Assembly (NCBI GenBank): GCA_017941705.1
Contig: JAGAVX010000032.1
Location: forward strand, 1-51,753
Direction of reading: 5' to 3'
From: Atopobiaceae bacterium
GTDB taxonomy: Bacteria > Actinomycetota > Coriobacteriia > Coriobacteriales > Atopobiaceae
DNA: 51,753 nt
Shown here: positions 42,807 to 51,316 of the stretch, one piece after another
Layout of the letters: each line of letters starts with the position of its first letter
Position numbering within the stretch: the first letter of the stretch is position 1
Position numbers and translations under genes: made by a program
Notes under the pieces: model-generated
What the model saw: the letters and a program-made list of their open reading frames with translations, nothing else
Told to the model about the DNA's origin: nothing
Database searches by the model: none

Positions 42807-42913
42807 GCCCGGGTATTTCCCCGAGGTACCTAAAAAGACGTCGAACGAGAGAATCATCCCACGATTCATTCTCGTTCGGCGTCTTTTTAGGTACCTCGGG
42901 GAAATACCCGGGC
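42807..42913. repeat. 107-bp foldback palindrome
   Basis: The outer arms 42807-42840 and 42880-42913 are perfect inverted repeats of 34 bp (begin GCCCGGGTATTTCCCC). After one G-T pair, 9 more base pairs follow (42842-42850 with 42870-42878), leaving about 19 bases in the loop. Inner A5 and T5 runs would let the inner part act as a bidirectional terminator; the outer arms are not needed for that. Confidence 0.9.
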
Positions 42914-43018
42914 GGGATATCGGTTCAACTTAAGGCGAATTGCGTGAATTTGACCGGTTCTGACTGTTCTGGTCACTCATTGCGCCATCAGGCCGTCATC
43001 TGAAAGAAATCCCACTCG

Positions 43019-43447
43019 CTAGGCATCGCTCTCGTCATCCGACACCCCTCGAATCATCCTGACATGTACGGGCCCCGTCGTTATCAGAACGGATTCCTGA
43101 TGAAAGTCAGCGCAGAGATCCTGGGCGATCTCGTCGATGATCTCCTTTTCGACATCAATGAACGTAAGCACGATGGTGTTCTCTTCCGTGTACTCACCGT
43201 CGTCGTGAATGTACCCTCCATTAATGACGTCAAAGGAGAACGGAACCCCGTGCTCCACACAGACACGCTTGAGAACAGAAATGTAGCTGCTGGTATCGTG
43301 CTCCTGCCGTTTGGTGTCCGCGTCGTTCAGCCCGATATACACCTTTGTCTCGGAAAGGACGGTGGTAAACGCGCGGTTTACCGCCGCGATGGTCTTTTGC
43401 GTCTTAACAACGTTCTGGACATAGCGCTTAATCAGAGCATTCGCCAT
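43019..43447 (-). CDS. Small protein, possibly DUF3574-like
   Basis: A 142-residue protein without a firm family. The pattern ETKVYIGLNDAD, then GVPFSFDVINGGYIHDDGEY, NTIVLTFIDV and DLCADFHQESVLIT resembles the DUF3574 fold (strand KLYFGL, G-W-W, and QESVL). The N-terminal 30 residues are basic and helical. It follows the AbiH-like gene on the same strand by 54 bases, in a stretch with lower GC and different codon use than the surroundings, so it may have been acquired with it. No function is proposed. Confidence 0.55.
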   Translation of the reverse strand: MANALIKRYVQNVVKTQKTIAAVNRAFTTVLSETKVYIGLNDADTKRQEHDTSSYISVLKRVCVEHGVPFSFDVINGGYIHDDGEYTEENTIVLTFIDVEKEIIDEIAQDLCADFHQESVLITTGPVHVRMIRGVSDDESDA

Positions 43448-43501
43448 GTTGGCACCCGTCTTTCAGTCGTCTTTTTGAGCGCAGCTCGGTAGGCCTGTTG
43501 C

Positions 43502-44874
43502 CTAGACCGGCAGCCCTCTGATGATCAGCCGTCCCTCAAGCAGCAGCTTGTGCATGAGATTCTTTCCATGGTCCTTGTTGTCCATGGTCGCGCCATAGTT
43601 CACCAGCAGACCGTTGATCAGGTTGGCAAGCTCGGTCCGCCACCACCTATTTGCCGCGTTGCCGTCGCGCGAGCTGTCAAAGGGATAATAGAACACCAGC
43701 ATGACCTTGCTCTCGTAAAGATTGATACTGTCAAATATGGACTGGAAATACGAGTAGTCCGCCTTGCCCAGTGAATGCCCATAGTACTTGATTATGTTAA
43801 TGGCATTGCCAAGGTTGGCGATATTTGCGGTAGACACGACATTTGCCGTGCTTATGAGCCTGTCTGTTTGCGAGCCTCCTCGCTGCATGAGGCGGTACGT
43901 CTTTGTGAACGAAACGGCATTGGCATTGTCCATGCAGTCCTTGCCGTCGATGCCAAAGATGATCTCGCCGCCCAGCCTTCCGTGGATATTCACGCACGCC
44001 CCAGACTTGCCGCCATCAAAGAACTCTGCGATCTGGTCGGTATAGTTAAAGCTGAGGACGGACGTTGAGACTGCAAAGCTTTCGTTGCGCTTCTCGCCAT
44101 CTTGCGCAATCATCTGGTATAGCTTTTCGCACTTTTCGCGATAGTGCTCATTGGTGGCGACCTCATACGAGAGATACGCGTCAAAGGCGCATTCGAGCTT
44201 GAAGATCTCCTCTTTCATAAACGCCAGAAGGAGCTCTCGGCTGACCCCATCGGTGGCAACCTCAGGATGAATCGTCCACGCATATCGAGCTATGTTCCCA
44301 AACATACGCTCCCCGAATGCGCCCCCATCCTCAACGGGCTTTACGTCAGGCGAGTCTGCGTCATCGGAAAACGGGCAGATCTTAATGCTCTCAATCGCTC
44401 TGCTGGAAGGATAGGTCGCTGAGGTTCCGGGGCTGCCAACCGAAAGCACCCATTCTTGGATAGCCGCCTCGATGTCACACCAAAGCGACTCCTTGTTCGC
44501 CTCGACTACGAAGTCCCAGAAAGTGAGATCGGTTTTATCCACCAGCTCTTTCCAAGTCTCACGACTGTTGTCGGGAATGTTGGCATGATATCAAAGCGCC
44601 GCTTGAAGCAATCCCAGTACTGCGACTTAAGCCCGCACTGAAGGTCAAAGCCATTGCCGATGACGATGAGCTGTCTCCAGTCGATGGCCATATCTTCCAC
44701 GATTTTACTGAGATCGGAGGCGGCATTGACGTGTGGCAGACGCATCCGCACGTCATGGAGAGATGCCATCCTCTCCATCGTCCGCTCGGCACGTACCCTC
44801 GCATCCTCAAGAGCCCCTTTGTACCAGTCCTCATCTTGAGTTTCAATGACCGGCGTCTGCTCGACGTTGTCCAT
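43502..44874 (-). pseudogene. AbiH-like phage abortive-infection protein, frameshifted
   Basis: AbiH-family gene in two frames. The upstream frame (start about 44874) has the family's N-terminal motif QLIVIGNGFDLQCGLKSQYW; the downstream frame (43502-44542) has SFNYTDQIAEFF and VNIHGRLGGEIIFGIDG plus RRTELANLING-like C-terminal parts. The frames must join near 44580-44592 (around GATATCATGCC on minus): the downstream frame meets a TGA just before this point and the upstream frame runs 24 codons of non-family sequence. No slippery run is seen, so a one-base indel or sequencing error is likelier than programmed shifting. The N-terminus before the motif is also about 60 residues longer than usual. 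Confidence 0.72.
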
Positions 44875-45002
44875 GCATCCCCACTCACCCGATAAGTTAT
44901 GCGTGCCTACATCAAAAATGTTCGCGATCATTATAGTGGCGCCCGTTGCGCGATTGGCACGCAAGACTCAGAGCCCAATGTCACTTAGTTAGCGTTTCCG
45001 TC

Positions 45003-45049
45003 TGCCGACCCGCGCCCGCCATGGCACCGCTGGCGGGCGCGGGTCGGCA
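45003..45049. repeat. GC-rich 18-bp perfect hairpin
   Basis: Arms 45003-45020 (TGCCGACCCGCGCCCGCC) and 45032-45049 are exact inverted repeats with an 11-base loop. There is no T run on either side, so it is not a classical terminator. It lies 49 bases beyond the stop of the small secreted ORF. Confidence 0.85.
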
Positions 45050-45097
45050 CCGGGGCCTCCTACGTCGCTCGAAGTGCAGCATCACCCGACTGGCCGG

Positions 45098-45340
45098 TCA
45101 TCTCGGGGGCGCCCGCGACAGAGCCCAGACGGCAGACGATAGCCCGCCCTCTACATAGTCGCCCGAAGAGATGAGGCTGCGCACTATCTGGTCTATCTCG
45201 CTTTCGGAACGCCCTGCGGCAGTCAAAGCCATGTCAGAACTGTCGGCATTTATCCCCATTGCTTGGTTAGGAACGCAGGCAGACCCAATCACAAGGGCAT
45301 ACGTAAGGACCAGAGAGGCGAGACTTCTCAGAAGAGACAT
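45098..45340 (-). CDS. Putative small secreted peptide
   Basis: An 80-residue ORF with an N-terminal signal-like segment (SLLRSLASLVLTYALVIGS then Ala-Cys) and a 50-residue remainder containing SESEIDQIVRSLISSGDYV. It has no clear ribosome site, and the start could also be 45349. No family is recognised. It may be a lipoprotein (a weak lipobox GSAC) or a chance ORF. It lies between the AbiH remnant and the HipA-like gene. Confidence 0.4.
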   Translation of the reverse strand: MSLLRSLASLVLTYALVIGSACVPNQAMGINADSSDMALTAAGRSESEIDQIVRSLISSGDYVEGGLSSAVWALSRAPPR

Positions 45341-45549
45341 CTTAGGCATATAGCGCGAACCCCTTATTCATGTGTGCACTGAGGCACATCGCGCTGCGCT
45401 TTAGGCATGTTGTTCACACGCACCTGATACTGGCACAAGTTATGAGCGGTTCCCCTACCATAGCCATCTTGAGCTGCGGTAATTCGACGAGATGGCTGCT
45501 GCTTGCGGACAGGTCGGCTGACGGACGAAAGCGCCTTCAAAGTTATCTA

Positions 45550-46740
45550 TTACCTTGGGGACCCTGCAATACGATTCACGTAGGCGCGTTGCTTTACAAA
45601 CAGGCCAGCCATCAGCTCGGCATATCCCTTGGGAAGCGACTCCACGGCAGACAACGACTCGGCAATCACGTCCTCGAAGCCGTCGAGCGCATGGGGGTCG
45701 TACCAGGAGTAATCCCACGAGGGGTCGAGGCGGCTAAAGTAAAGCCCCAGAATCAGGTCGGCAACTTTAGGCGTACGGCATATGATCTCGAACTTGTCCC
45801 TCATAAAGAGGAAGGCCCGCCCATGGTCGTAGAATGGGGCCAGGCGCAGGCTGCACGTCTCCACGTCACGAATGAGGCCAAGGTTGGCAGGGTGCGTGTC
45901 AAAATCGAGCACAAGCGTTGCCATGACAAACATCTTAGCCATCGCCTGCCGCGGCTCAGGCACTCCGTTGCGCTCGAGCGCCTGCATGTACGTGTTCACG
46001 TAGCCCTCAAAGTCCCGAACACCGGCCTGAGCGTCTAGCTCGCTAATATCTACGCCCTCCTTGGTGAGAATCTGGCTGCCAGTTACAAGCTCTTCGCCTT
46101 TTCCCACCATGACAGGAGATGACGAGTAGATCTCGCCACCAAACATCATTGGCTCGTAGTGAACATGGCCGTACTTCCCCACCAGGCGATCGAGCATGCA
46201 TGATGCCAAGGTCTCGCAATGGATGCCCGCTTCGCCGTCGCGTGGCGCAGTCTTGAGGAGGCGAGGTCCACCATCGGTCAGCACCCAAGCCTTGCGACAG
46301 AAACCCCCAAGTGTCATGTCAGGGGTGTGGAACGAGGCGCGGGAAAGGGTGTCGTAGTCTTGACTCAGGACGGCCTCGCCAAACGCTGGGTCCCATGCGT
46401 TGTCAAAGAAGTTGGAGTCCTCCCAGGTAAGCGATGAGCCCTCAGGCCGATACCAGTACTGATCCGAAAGCGAGAAGCCTCCAGAGATCAGCGCGAGCTC
46501 GACTGCGCTGCTTGCTCCCACCGCATCGAGGATTTGGGGGAGGTCGTCGCGTACGGGACATATGGCACGCTGCCCGAGAAGGTGATCGAGCGACGAAACA
46601 GGATTGTGCCCGTCAGTCGGCATGTCAAAGGGAGCCCAGGCTGCACCTTCGAGCATCCTCACGTCACTGACCGTCTGCGAGCCTGGATCGTACGAGAAGT
46701 CGAGCACCTCGTGTTCCTGATTCATCAGCGTGTAGCGCAT
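45550..46740 (-). CDS. HipA-like kinase-fold protein
   Basis: A 396-residue protein with a HipA/phosphatidylinositol-kinase-like C-terminal part. Key pieces are CRKAWVLTDGGPRLLKTAP (strand and Lys of the ATP site), LASCMLDRLVG, the catalytic-like LDFDTHPANLGLIRD and metal-binding-like LRLAPFYDHGRAF (in HipA, D-x-x-x-x-N and LAPxYD). The N-terminal 140 residues differ from HipA. No HipB-type antitoxin gene is adjacent. The frame also begins at a TTG at 46749, but the ATG at 46740 has the better spacing to AGGGCGG. Role unknown; a lone regulatory kinase is possible. Confidence 0.7.
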   Translation of the reverse strand: MRYTLMNQEHEVLDFSYDPGSQTVSDVRMLEGAAWAPFDMPTDGHNPVSSLDHLLGQRAICPVRDDLPQILDAVGASSAVELALISGGFSLSDQYWYRPEGSSLTWEDSNFFDNAWDPAFGEAVLSQDYDTLSRASFHTPDMTLGGFCRKAWVLTDGGPRLLKTAPRDGEAGIHCETLASCMLDRLVGKYGHVHYEPMMFGGEIYSSSPVMVGKGEELVTGSQILTKEGVDISELDAQAGVRDFEGYVNTYMQALERNGVPEPRQAMAKMFVMATLVLDFDTHPANLGLIRDVETCSLRLAPFYDHGRAFLFMRDKFEIICRTPKVADLILGLYFSRLDPSWDYSWYDPHALDGFEDVIAESLSAVESLPKGYAELMAGLFVKQRAYVNRIAGSPR

Positions 46741-46786
46741 GGCACACAACCGCCCTGTTCAAACGTGACCTACCGCCTATAGGCGT

Positions 46787-46821
46787 GCCGACCTGCATGC
46801 AAGACGCACATGCAGGCCGGC
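46787..46821. repeat. Hairpin in intergenic region
   Basis: Arms 46787-46799 and 46809-46821 (CCTGCATG core, one mismatch) with a 9-base loop; next to it is the 12-bp palindrome CGCCTATAGGCG (46774-46785). It may end the aarF transcript, but no T run is present. Confidence 0.5.
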
Positions 46822-46880
46822 TGATTATCACCAATCAAAACCATGAGTCCCAAGTTGACGTCAGGTCATGCGCCATTGCG

Positions 46881-48515
46881 CTACTTGTCGTTCTTCACCG
46901 TGAAGAAGACATACACCATGAGCGCAAATCCGACGGTCCCAAAGACGTAACCGGCGTTGACCAGCACATCCTTGCTCGCAGCAGCACCCGAAGCACACAG
47001 CACGCAGGCGCCCAGGAAGAGTGCCATCGCCAACATGGCAAGCACGATGTTGCGCACGAGATAGTTGACCGCCTTGACGGTCTTGGGCTCGAGGCCAAAG
47101 TCGCCACCCAGCTTGAGCTGGCTCTTTTGGAGCATATCCAGCGTCTCCACAGCCTTGGTGGGCAGCCCCGCCAGGTCATCGGCTCCCTGCACGCCCTTCA
47201 TCACGAAGGCCTCGACCATGCGCTCAAGGCTCTCGGGGTCAAAGCCCAGGTTGATGTGGCGCGTCATGCACTCCATGATGTTCACGCTCGGGGAGAGCGC
47301 CTTCACCGTGCCTTCGACGGTGATGAGACCGCGTCCGAGGTTGGTGAGGAACGGCTCGATGTCGTAGCCCTCGTTCTCGAGGTTGGTCGTGAGGGTGGAG
47401 ATGAGCTCACCTGTGTCAAAGCTCGCCAAGTCGGAGTCGGCAAACTGAGAGGTCATCTGCTCGCACATGTCGAGCAGCGCGCCGTGGTCGATGGGGCCAC
47501 GCGGATGGGCGACCTGAAGCACGCAGTTCTTGAGACTGTAGTAGTCGCGCTTGACGAGGGCCGTGACGAGGTCGAGCAGCGTCTGGCGCTGCTTGGAGCT
47601 CAGGTAGCCCATCATGCCAAAGTCGATCCACTCGATGCCGTCATCCACCAGCAGAACATTGCCGGAATGCGGGTCGGCGTGATGGAAGCCGTCAGTAAGG
47701 ATCTGCTCGACATAGTTGTCAACGAGCAGGTTTGCCAAGCGGTCGCGCTCCTCGTCGGGAAGCAACTCCACATACTCGGTATCACCCACCTCGGGTCCCG
47801 AGACGAAGTCCTCGGTGAGGATTGCGTCATTGCTGTAGTCCTCATAGCACTGAGGGGACGTGACGCCCTCGCGGTCCTCGTTGTTCTGGTAGAAGCGGAT
47901 GAGATTGCGAGCCTCGTTGGTAAAGTCGAGCTCCACCTTGGAGGTTTCCTCGAGCTCCTTGATCATGGTCATGAGGTCGATGCCGCCCTCCTTGGCGGGA
48001 GCCAGCTTGTCCGCCGCGCCCAGGATCTTCTCAATGAGGGCAAAATCCTGTGCGACCGTTTCGACGACACCCGGGCGGCGTACCTTGACAGCCACCAGAG
48101 TGCCATCCGCGAGCTCTGCCTTATGTACTTGCCCGATGGAGGCGGAGCCCAGAGGCTTGTCGTCAAAGAAGTTGAAGGTCTCTTCGACAGGCCTGCCCAA
48201 GTGCTTCTCAATCTGAGCGTGGACGGTCTCGGTATCCATGGGAGCGACGTTCGAACGCAGCGCTGCGAGCGCGTCGCAATACTCCTGCGGAATCATGTCG
48301 GTATGGGTCGAAGCGATCTGACCCAGTTTCACGAAGGTCGGGCCAAGGTCCTGCAGGATGTCCACAGTCATCTCGGGCGTAAGGCCTTCGCTGTAGTCAT
48401 ACTTCTTGAGGATGCTCAGGATTTCCTTGCCGCGCGTGCCATAGTCAACGTTGTCCTTGGTCTTCTTGCGCGCATTCCTGAGAGCCTGCATGAAACCAGC
48501 CATCAAACAATCCAT
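46881..48515 (-). CDS. AarF/ABC1/UbiB kinase family protein
   Basis: A 544-residue atypical kinase of the ABC1/AarF/UbiB family. The diagnostic KxGQ motif is FVKLGQ (residues 61-66), then GSASIGQVHKA (Ala-rich loop), VAVKVRRPG (Lys144), the catalytic HADPHSGNVLL and the metal-binding WIDFGMMG. Two C-terminal membrane helices (about 480-500 and 510-535) anchor it. Family members support quinone or lipid metabolism by an ATPase activity. Several starts are possible (48527 GTG, 48515, 48503); I use 48515, downstream of GGGTGG. A truncated paralogue follows upstream at 48905. Confidence 0.9.
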   Translation of the reverse strand: MDCLMAGFMQALRNARKKTKDNVDYGTRGKEILSILKKYDYSEGLTPEMTVDILQDLGPTFVKLGQIASTHTDMIPQEYCDALAALRSNVAPMDTETVHAQIEKHLGRPVEETFNFFDDKPLGSASIGQVHKAELADGTLVAVKVRRPGVVETVAQDFALIEKILGAADKLAPAKEGGIDLMTMIKELEETSKVELDFTNEARNLIRFYQNNEDREGVTSPQCYEDYSNDAILTEDFVSGPEVGDTEYVELLPDEERDRLANLLVDNYVEQILTDGFHHADPHSGNVLLVDDGIEWIDFGMMGYLSSKQRQTLLDLVTALVKRDYYSLKNCVLQVAHPRGPIDHGALLDMCEQMTSQFADSDLASFDTGELISTLTTNLENEGYDIEPFLTNLGRGLITVEGTVKALSPSVNIMECMTRHINLGFDPESLERMVEAFVMKGVQGADDLAGLPTKAVETLDMLQKSQLKLGGDFGLEPKTVKAVNYLVRNIVLAMLAMALFLGACVLCASGAAASKDVLVNAGYVFGTVGFALMVYVFFTVKNDK

Positions 48516-48617
48516 TCTGTCTACCACCCGCAGACTGCCGCCGCATCATTCGCGCAGCTGCACCATGGCAGTTTTCGCCTGATGCATGCGCATGTGACAA
48601 GAAAGGCGAGCAGCATC

Positions 48618-48646
48618 CGAATAAACACATGAAGAATTATTAACAA
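48618..48646 (-). promoter_or_regulatory. Candidate sigma-70 promoter for aarF gene
   Basis: On minus, TTGTTA (48646-48641) and TATTCG (48623-48618) with 17-base spacing, about 95 bases before the aarF start. Confidence 0.35.
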
Positions 48647-48721
48647 ACATCATGAGGATATACCCCTGCATATCGAAATCTAATGCAATTCGTCGCTCAA
48701 CCGCAGCAACACCAAAGCGTT

Positions 48722-48773
48722 GTGCATCGGGGACAGGCACCAATGCACACGGGCGTGCATCGGGGACAAGCTT
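48722..48773 (+). repeat. REP-like repeat doublet, locus 4
   Basis: Full 27-nt unit 48722-48748, 6-nt spacer ACGGGC, half unit from 48755 ending GGGGACAAGCTT. Same full-plus-half design and 33-nt period as loci 1 and 3. Confidence 0.85.
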
Positions 48774-48904
48774 CCGCATCAACTGCGGCAATCTCGAGGT
48801 TCGACGAGATCTATCCAGAGCTCAGGTGTGTTGATAAAAGCATTGAGGCAGGTCGTCTGACCATGCCCCCTTGGCTCAGGTTTGCCTATCAGCAGCTCGC
48901 CGAA

Positions 48905-50185
48905 CTACTTCTTGTTCATATCGCCACGCAGGCGGTAGGCAAAGAACACGCCAACGACGAAGCCAATGGAACCCAGAATCGGGAAGGCGATCAGGAACGG
49001 CGTGGTGCCTGCAGCGTCCAGGGGAACCGTGCACAGCAGGCAGGATCCGACGATGATTGCGGCGATAAGAACCACACAGATGGCGTACTCGAGCAGCTGG
49101 GTGATCGACTTCAGAGTCCTATGCTCAAGACCAAGGTCAGTGTGCGCCGTGATCTGGCTCTTCTCGAGCATGTAGAGGGTCTCGACAGTCTTCTCCGTCG
49201 ACCTCGAGACGCTGTCGAAGAACTTCAGCAGCTCCAGGGCAATCGGTCCGTTGAGCTGCGCTAGGTCATCGGAGTCGAGACTGCTGAAGTCAAAGTCGAT
49301 TCCACCACCCACGTCAACCTTGTCGATGAAGTAGTTCAGGATGTTGATATTCGGGCTGAGCGCCTTGATGGTTCCCTCCATCGCGACGATGCCACGTGCT
49401 AGGTTGGTCAGGAACGGCTCGATCTCGTAGCTCTCCTCCTGGAGACCGCCGACGATGGAGCCCAAAAGGTCGCCGAGGTCAAAGTCGCCGAGGTCAGCCC
49501 CCGTATAGAGACCACACATGTTCTCGCACATTTCGAGCATGGCACCGTGGTCGATCTCACCCTTGGGATGGGCGGCCTTCAGCACCGCACGCTTGAGGCT
49601 GTAGGCGTCCTGCATCACGACTGATGAGACGAGGTCAACCAGAATCTGGCGCTGCTGGGCGTCGAGAAGGCCCGTCATGCCAAAGTCGATCCATTCGATG
49701 GAGTGTGCAAGCAGCTGCTGCTCGTCGGCAGGCGTCTCCACGGCGGTCTCGGAAGCATGCTTGGACCCTGCTGCAGACGCCAGCTCCTTGACCAGCACGT
49801 TGCCCGAATGAGGGTCGACGTGGTAGAAGCCATCGACGAGAAACTGCGAGGCATAGTTGTCGGCCGCGAGTGCGGCGATGCGTTCGCGCTCGTCGGCATC
49901 GAGCGTACTGACATACTCGGTGTCACCAACCTCATGCCCCGTAACGAAGTCCTCGGTGAGGATGGCCTCGTTGGTATACTCGCGGTAGCACTTGGGGCTC
50001 TCCACATAGTCGCACCCAGAGTTGTTGTCCCAGAAGCGCTCGAGGTTAACCGCCTCGCTAGTAAAGTCGAGTTCAGTCTTGGACGTTTTCTCGAGCTCGA
50101 CGATGAAGCCCTTAATGTCAAAGCCGTCGGCATCATCCTTGACGAACGAGTCGAGCATCTTCTCGATGAGGGCGCAGTCGCGCAT
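48905..50185 (-). pseudogene. AarF/ABC1 kinase paralogue, 5'-truncated
   Basis: A 426-residue ORF homologous to the C-terminal three quarters of the AarF protein at 46881: ALIEKML, KTELDFTSEAVNLERFW, YHVDPHSGNVL, IEWIDFGMTG and two C-terminal membrane helices. The KxGQ motif, the Ala-rich loop and the Lys-bearing strand (about 150 residues) are missing. Homology begins at its second codon; the TGA just upstream and the switch to Fic-gene sequence at 50186 show a junction rather than a short natural start. It also carries a roughly 30-residue insertion between the HxDPHxGN loop and the DFG motif. Likely non-functional as a kinase. Confidence 0.8.
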
Positions 50186-51074
50186 TCAGAGCTACTACGA
50201 AGAGCGAGCCGACCGCCGGGAGGCAGGGGCAGAAGATACCCAGGAAGGCGATGTTGTCTCGAGTCGTATCGCCCAACTGCTCGGGGAGCGTGCGTTCACC
50301 TTCTCGCCTGCACAGCTCAGGGCCATTCACCGTCGGCTGTTTGACGGACTTCTCGCAACAGCGGGAGAGTACCGCCCCTACAACATCACAAAGAAGGGGT
50401 GGGTGCTCAAGGGCGACACCGTCTTCTACGCCTCAGCCGACAGCATCGAGACGACCCTCGATTACGACTTCTCGCAGGAGCGAGGATTTACCTACCGAGG
50501 CCTCACCAAGGAACAGTCGGTCAGGCACATCGCGTCCTTCATATCGGACGTCTGGCAGATACACCCCTTCTGCGAGGGCAACACGCGCACGACAGCAGTC
50601 TTTGCGATCAAATACCTGGGCTCACTGGGATATGAGGTTGACAACAAACCCTTCAAGGCACACTCATGGTACTTCCGAAACGCCCTGGTGCGGGCAAACT
50701 ACGAGAATCTCGAGACCGGGATACACGCCACGAGACAGTATCTCGATCGGTTCTTTGACAATCTCTTGCTGGGCGGACATCACGAGCTGAAGAATCGTTA
50801 CCTGCATGTTGATTGGCAAGAGGAAGCAATCACGAGTAGTACAGCCGCAACCGATCAAGTCACTGACCAAGTCACCGACCAAGTCACGGCGCTACTTGAC
50901 GTACTTGGTGACTCCGAGCTATCGGCCGTTGAGATCATGACAGGACTTGGGCTGTCACATAGACCCACGTTCCGGCAGAACTATCTCAACCCGGCACTAG
51001 AGGCGGGACTCGTGGAGCGGACCATACCCGACAAGCCTACAAGTAGGCTGCAGAAGTACCGGAGGGGTGCATAG
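50184..51074 (+). CDS. Fic domain AMPylase-like protein, 5' end probably lost
   Basis: About 296 residues of Fic-family protein. The domain starts SYYEERADRREAGAEDTQ, has AQLLGERAFTFSPAQLRAIH and the active-site motif HPFCEGNTRT (usual HPFxxGNGR); a linker with three tandem TDQV repeats leads to a winged-helix-like C-terminus. Fic enzymes AMPylate target proteins. No start codon with a ribosome site is seen near; in frame an ATG at 50166 lies inside the truncated aarF sequence. The N-terminus, and any inhibitory helix there, appear lost at the junction with the aarF copy. The C-terminal part is intact to the stop. Confidence 0.72.
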   Translation: MQSYYEERADRREAGAEDTQEGDVVSSRIAQLLGERAFTFSPAQLRAIHRRLFDGLLATAGEYRPYNITKKGWVLKGDTVFYASADSIETTLDYDFSQERGFTYRGLTKEQSVRHIASFISDVWQIHPFCEGNTRTTAVFAIKYLGSLGYEVDNKPFKAHSWYFRNALVRANYENLETGIHATRQYLDRFFDNLLLGGHHELKNRYLHVDWQEEAITSSTAATDQVTDQVTDQVTALLDVLGDSELSAVEIMTGLGLSHRPTFRQNYLNPALEAGLVERTIPDKPTSRLQKYRRGA

Positions 51075-51222
51075 ACGGACCGGTGATCTGAACCGTACCA
51101 GTCGCTGGCCCGTCCGCCCGAAACGGTCTCCCGGTGGCCGGGGAAGCCGGATCGTGCGTACTGGTTGTCGACATGTCCGGTACATCGAGGGGACTGTCCC
51201 TTAGGCGCACCTCACAGAACGA

Positions 51223-51284
51223 GCCGCTGCGCCGCAGGCTGCCCGATTTGTACCACAATCGAACCAGACTGCAGGCGCAGCGGC
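51223..51284. repeat. Inverted repeat downstream of GH1 gene
   Basis: Arms GCCGCTGCGCC (51223-51233) and GGCGCAGCGGC (51274-51284) around a 40-base loop, located 32 bases after the GH1 stop on minus. Possibly a terminator-like structure; no T run. Confidence 0.4.
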
Positions 51285-51316
51285 CTTAACATCAACATTT
51301 CCGCAGGTCAAAAGCC

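Larger units (their letters stand above)
48516..48904. other. 389-bp intergenic region between aarF paralogues
   Basis: It holds a probable minus-strand promoter (48618-48646), a REP-like doublet (48722-48773) and AT-rich sequence. Apart from these nothing is recognised; no convincing small gene. Confidence 0.6.

Noticed and set aside
42807-42913. Retron msr-msd structure
   Set aside because: No reverse transcriptase gene lies near; the palindrome alone is not enough.
46785-48632. 615-codon plus-strand ORF opposite the AarF gene
   Set aside because: No recognisable domain; the minus strand encodes a complete ABC1 kinase with all motifs.
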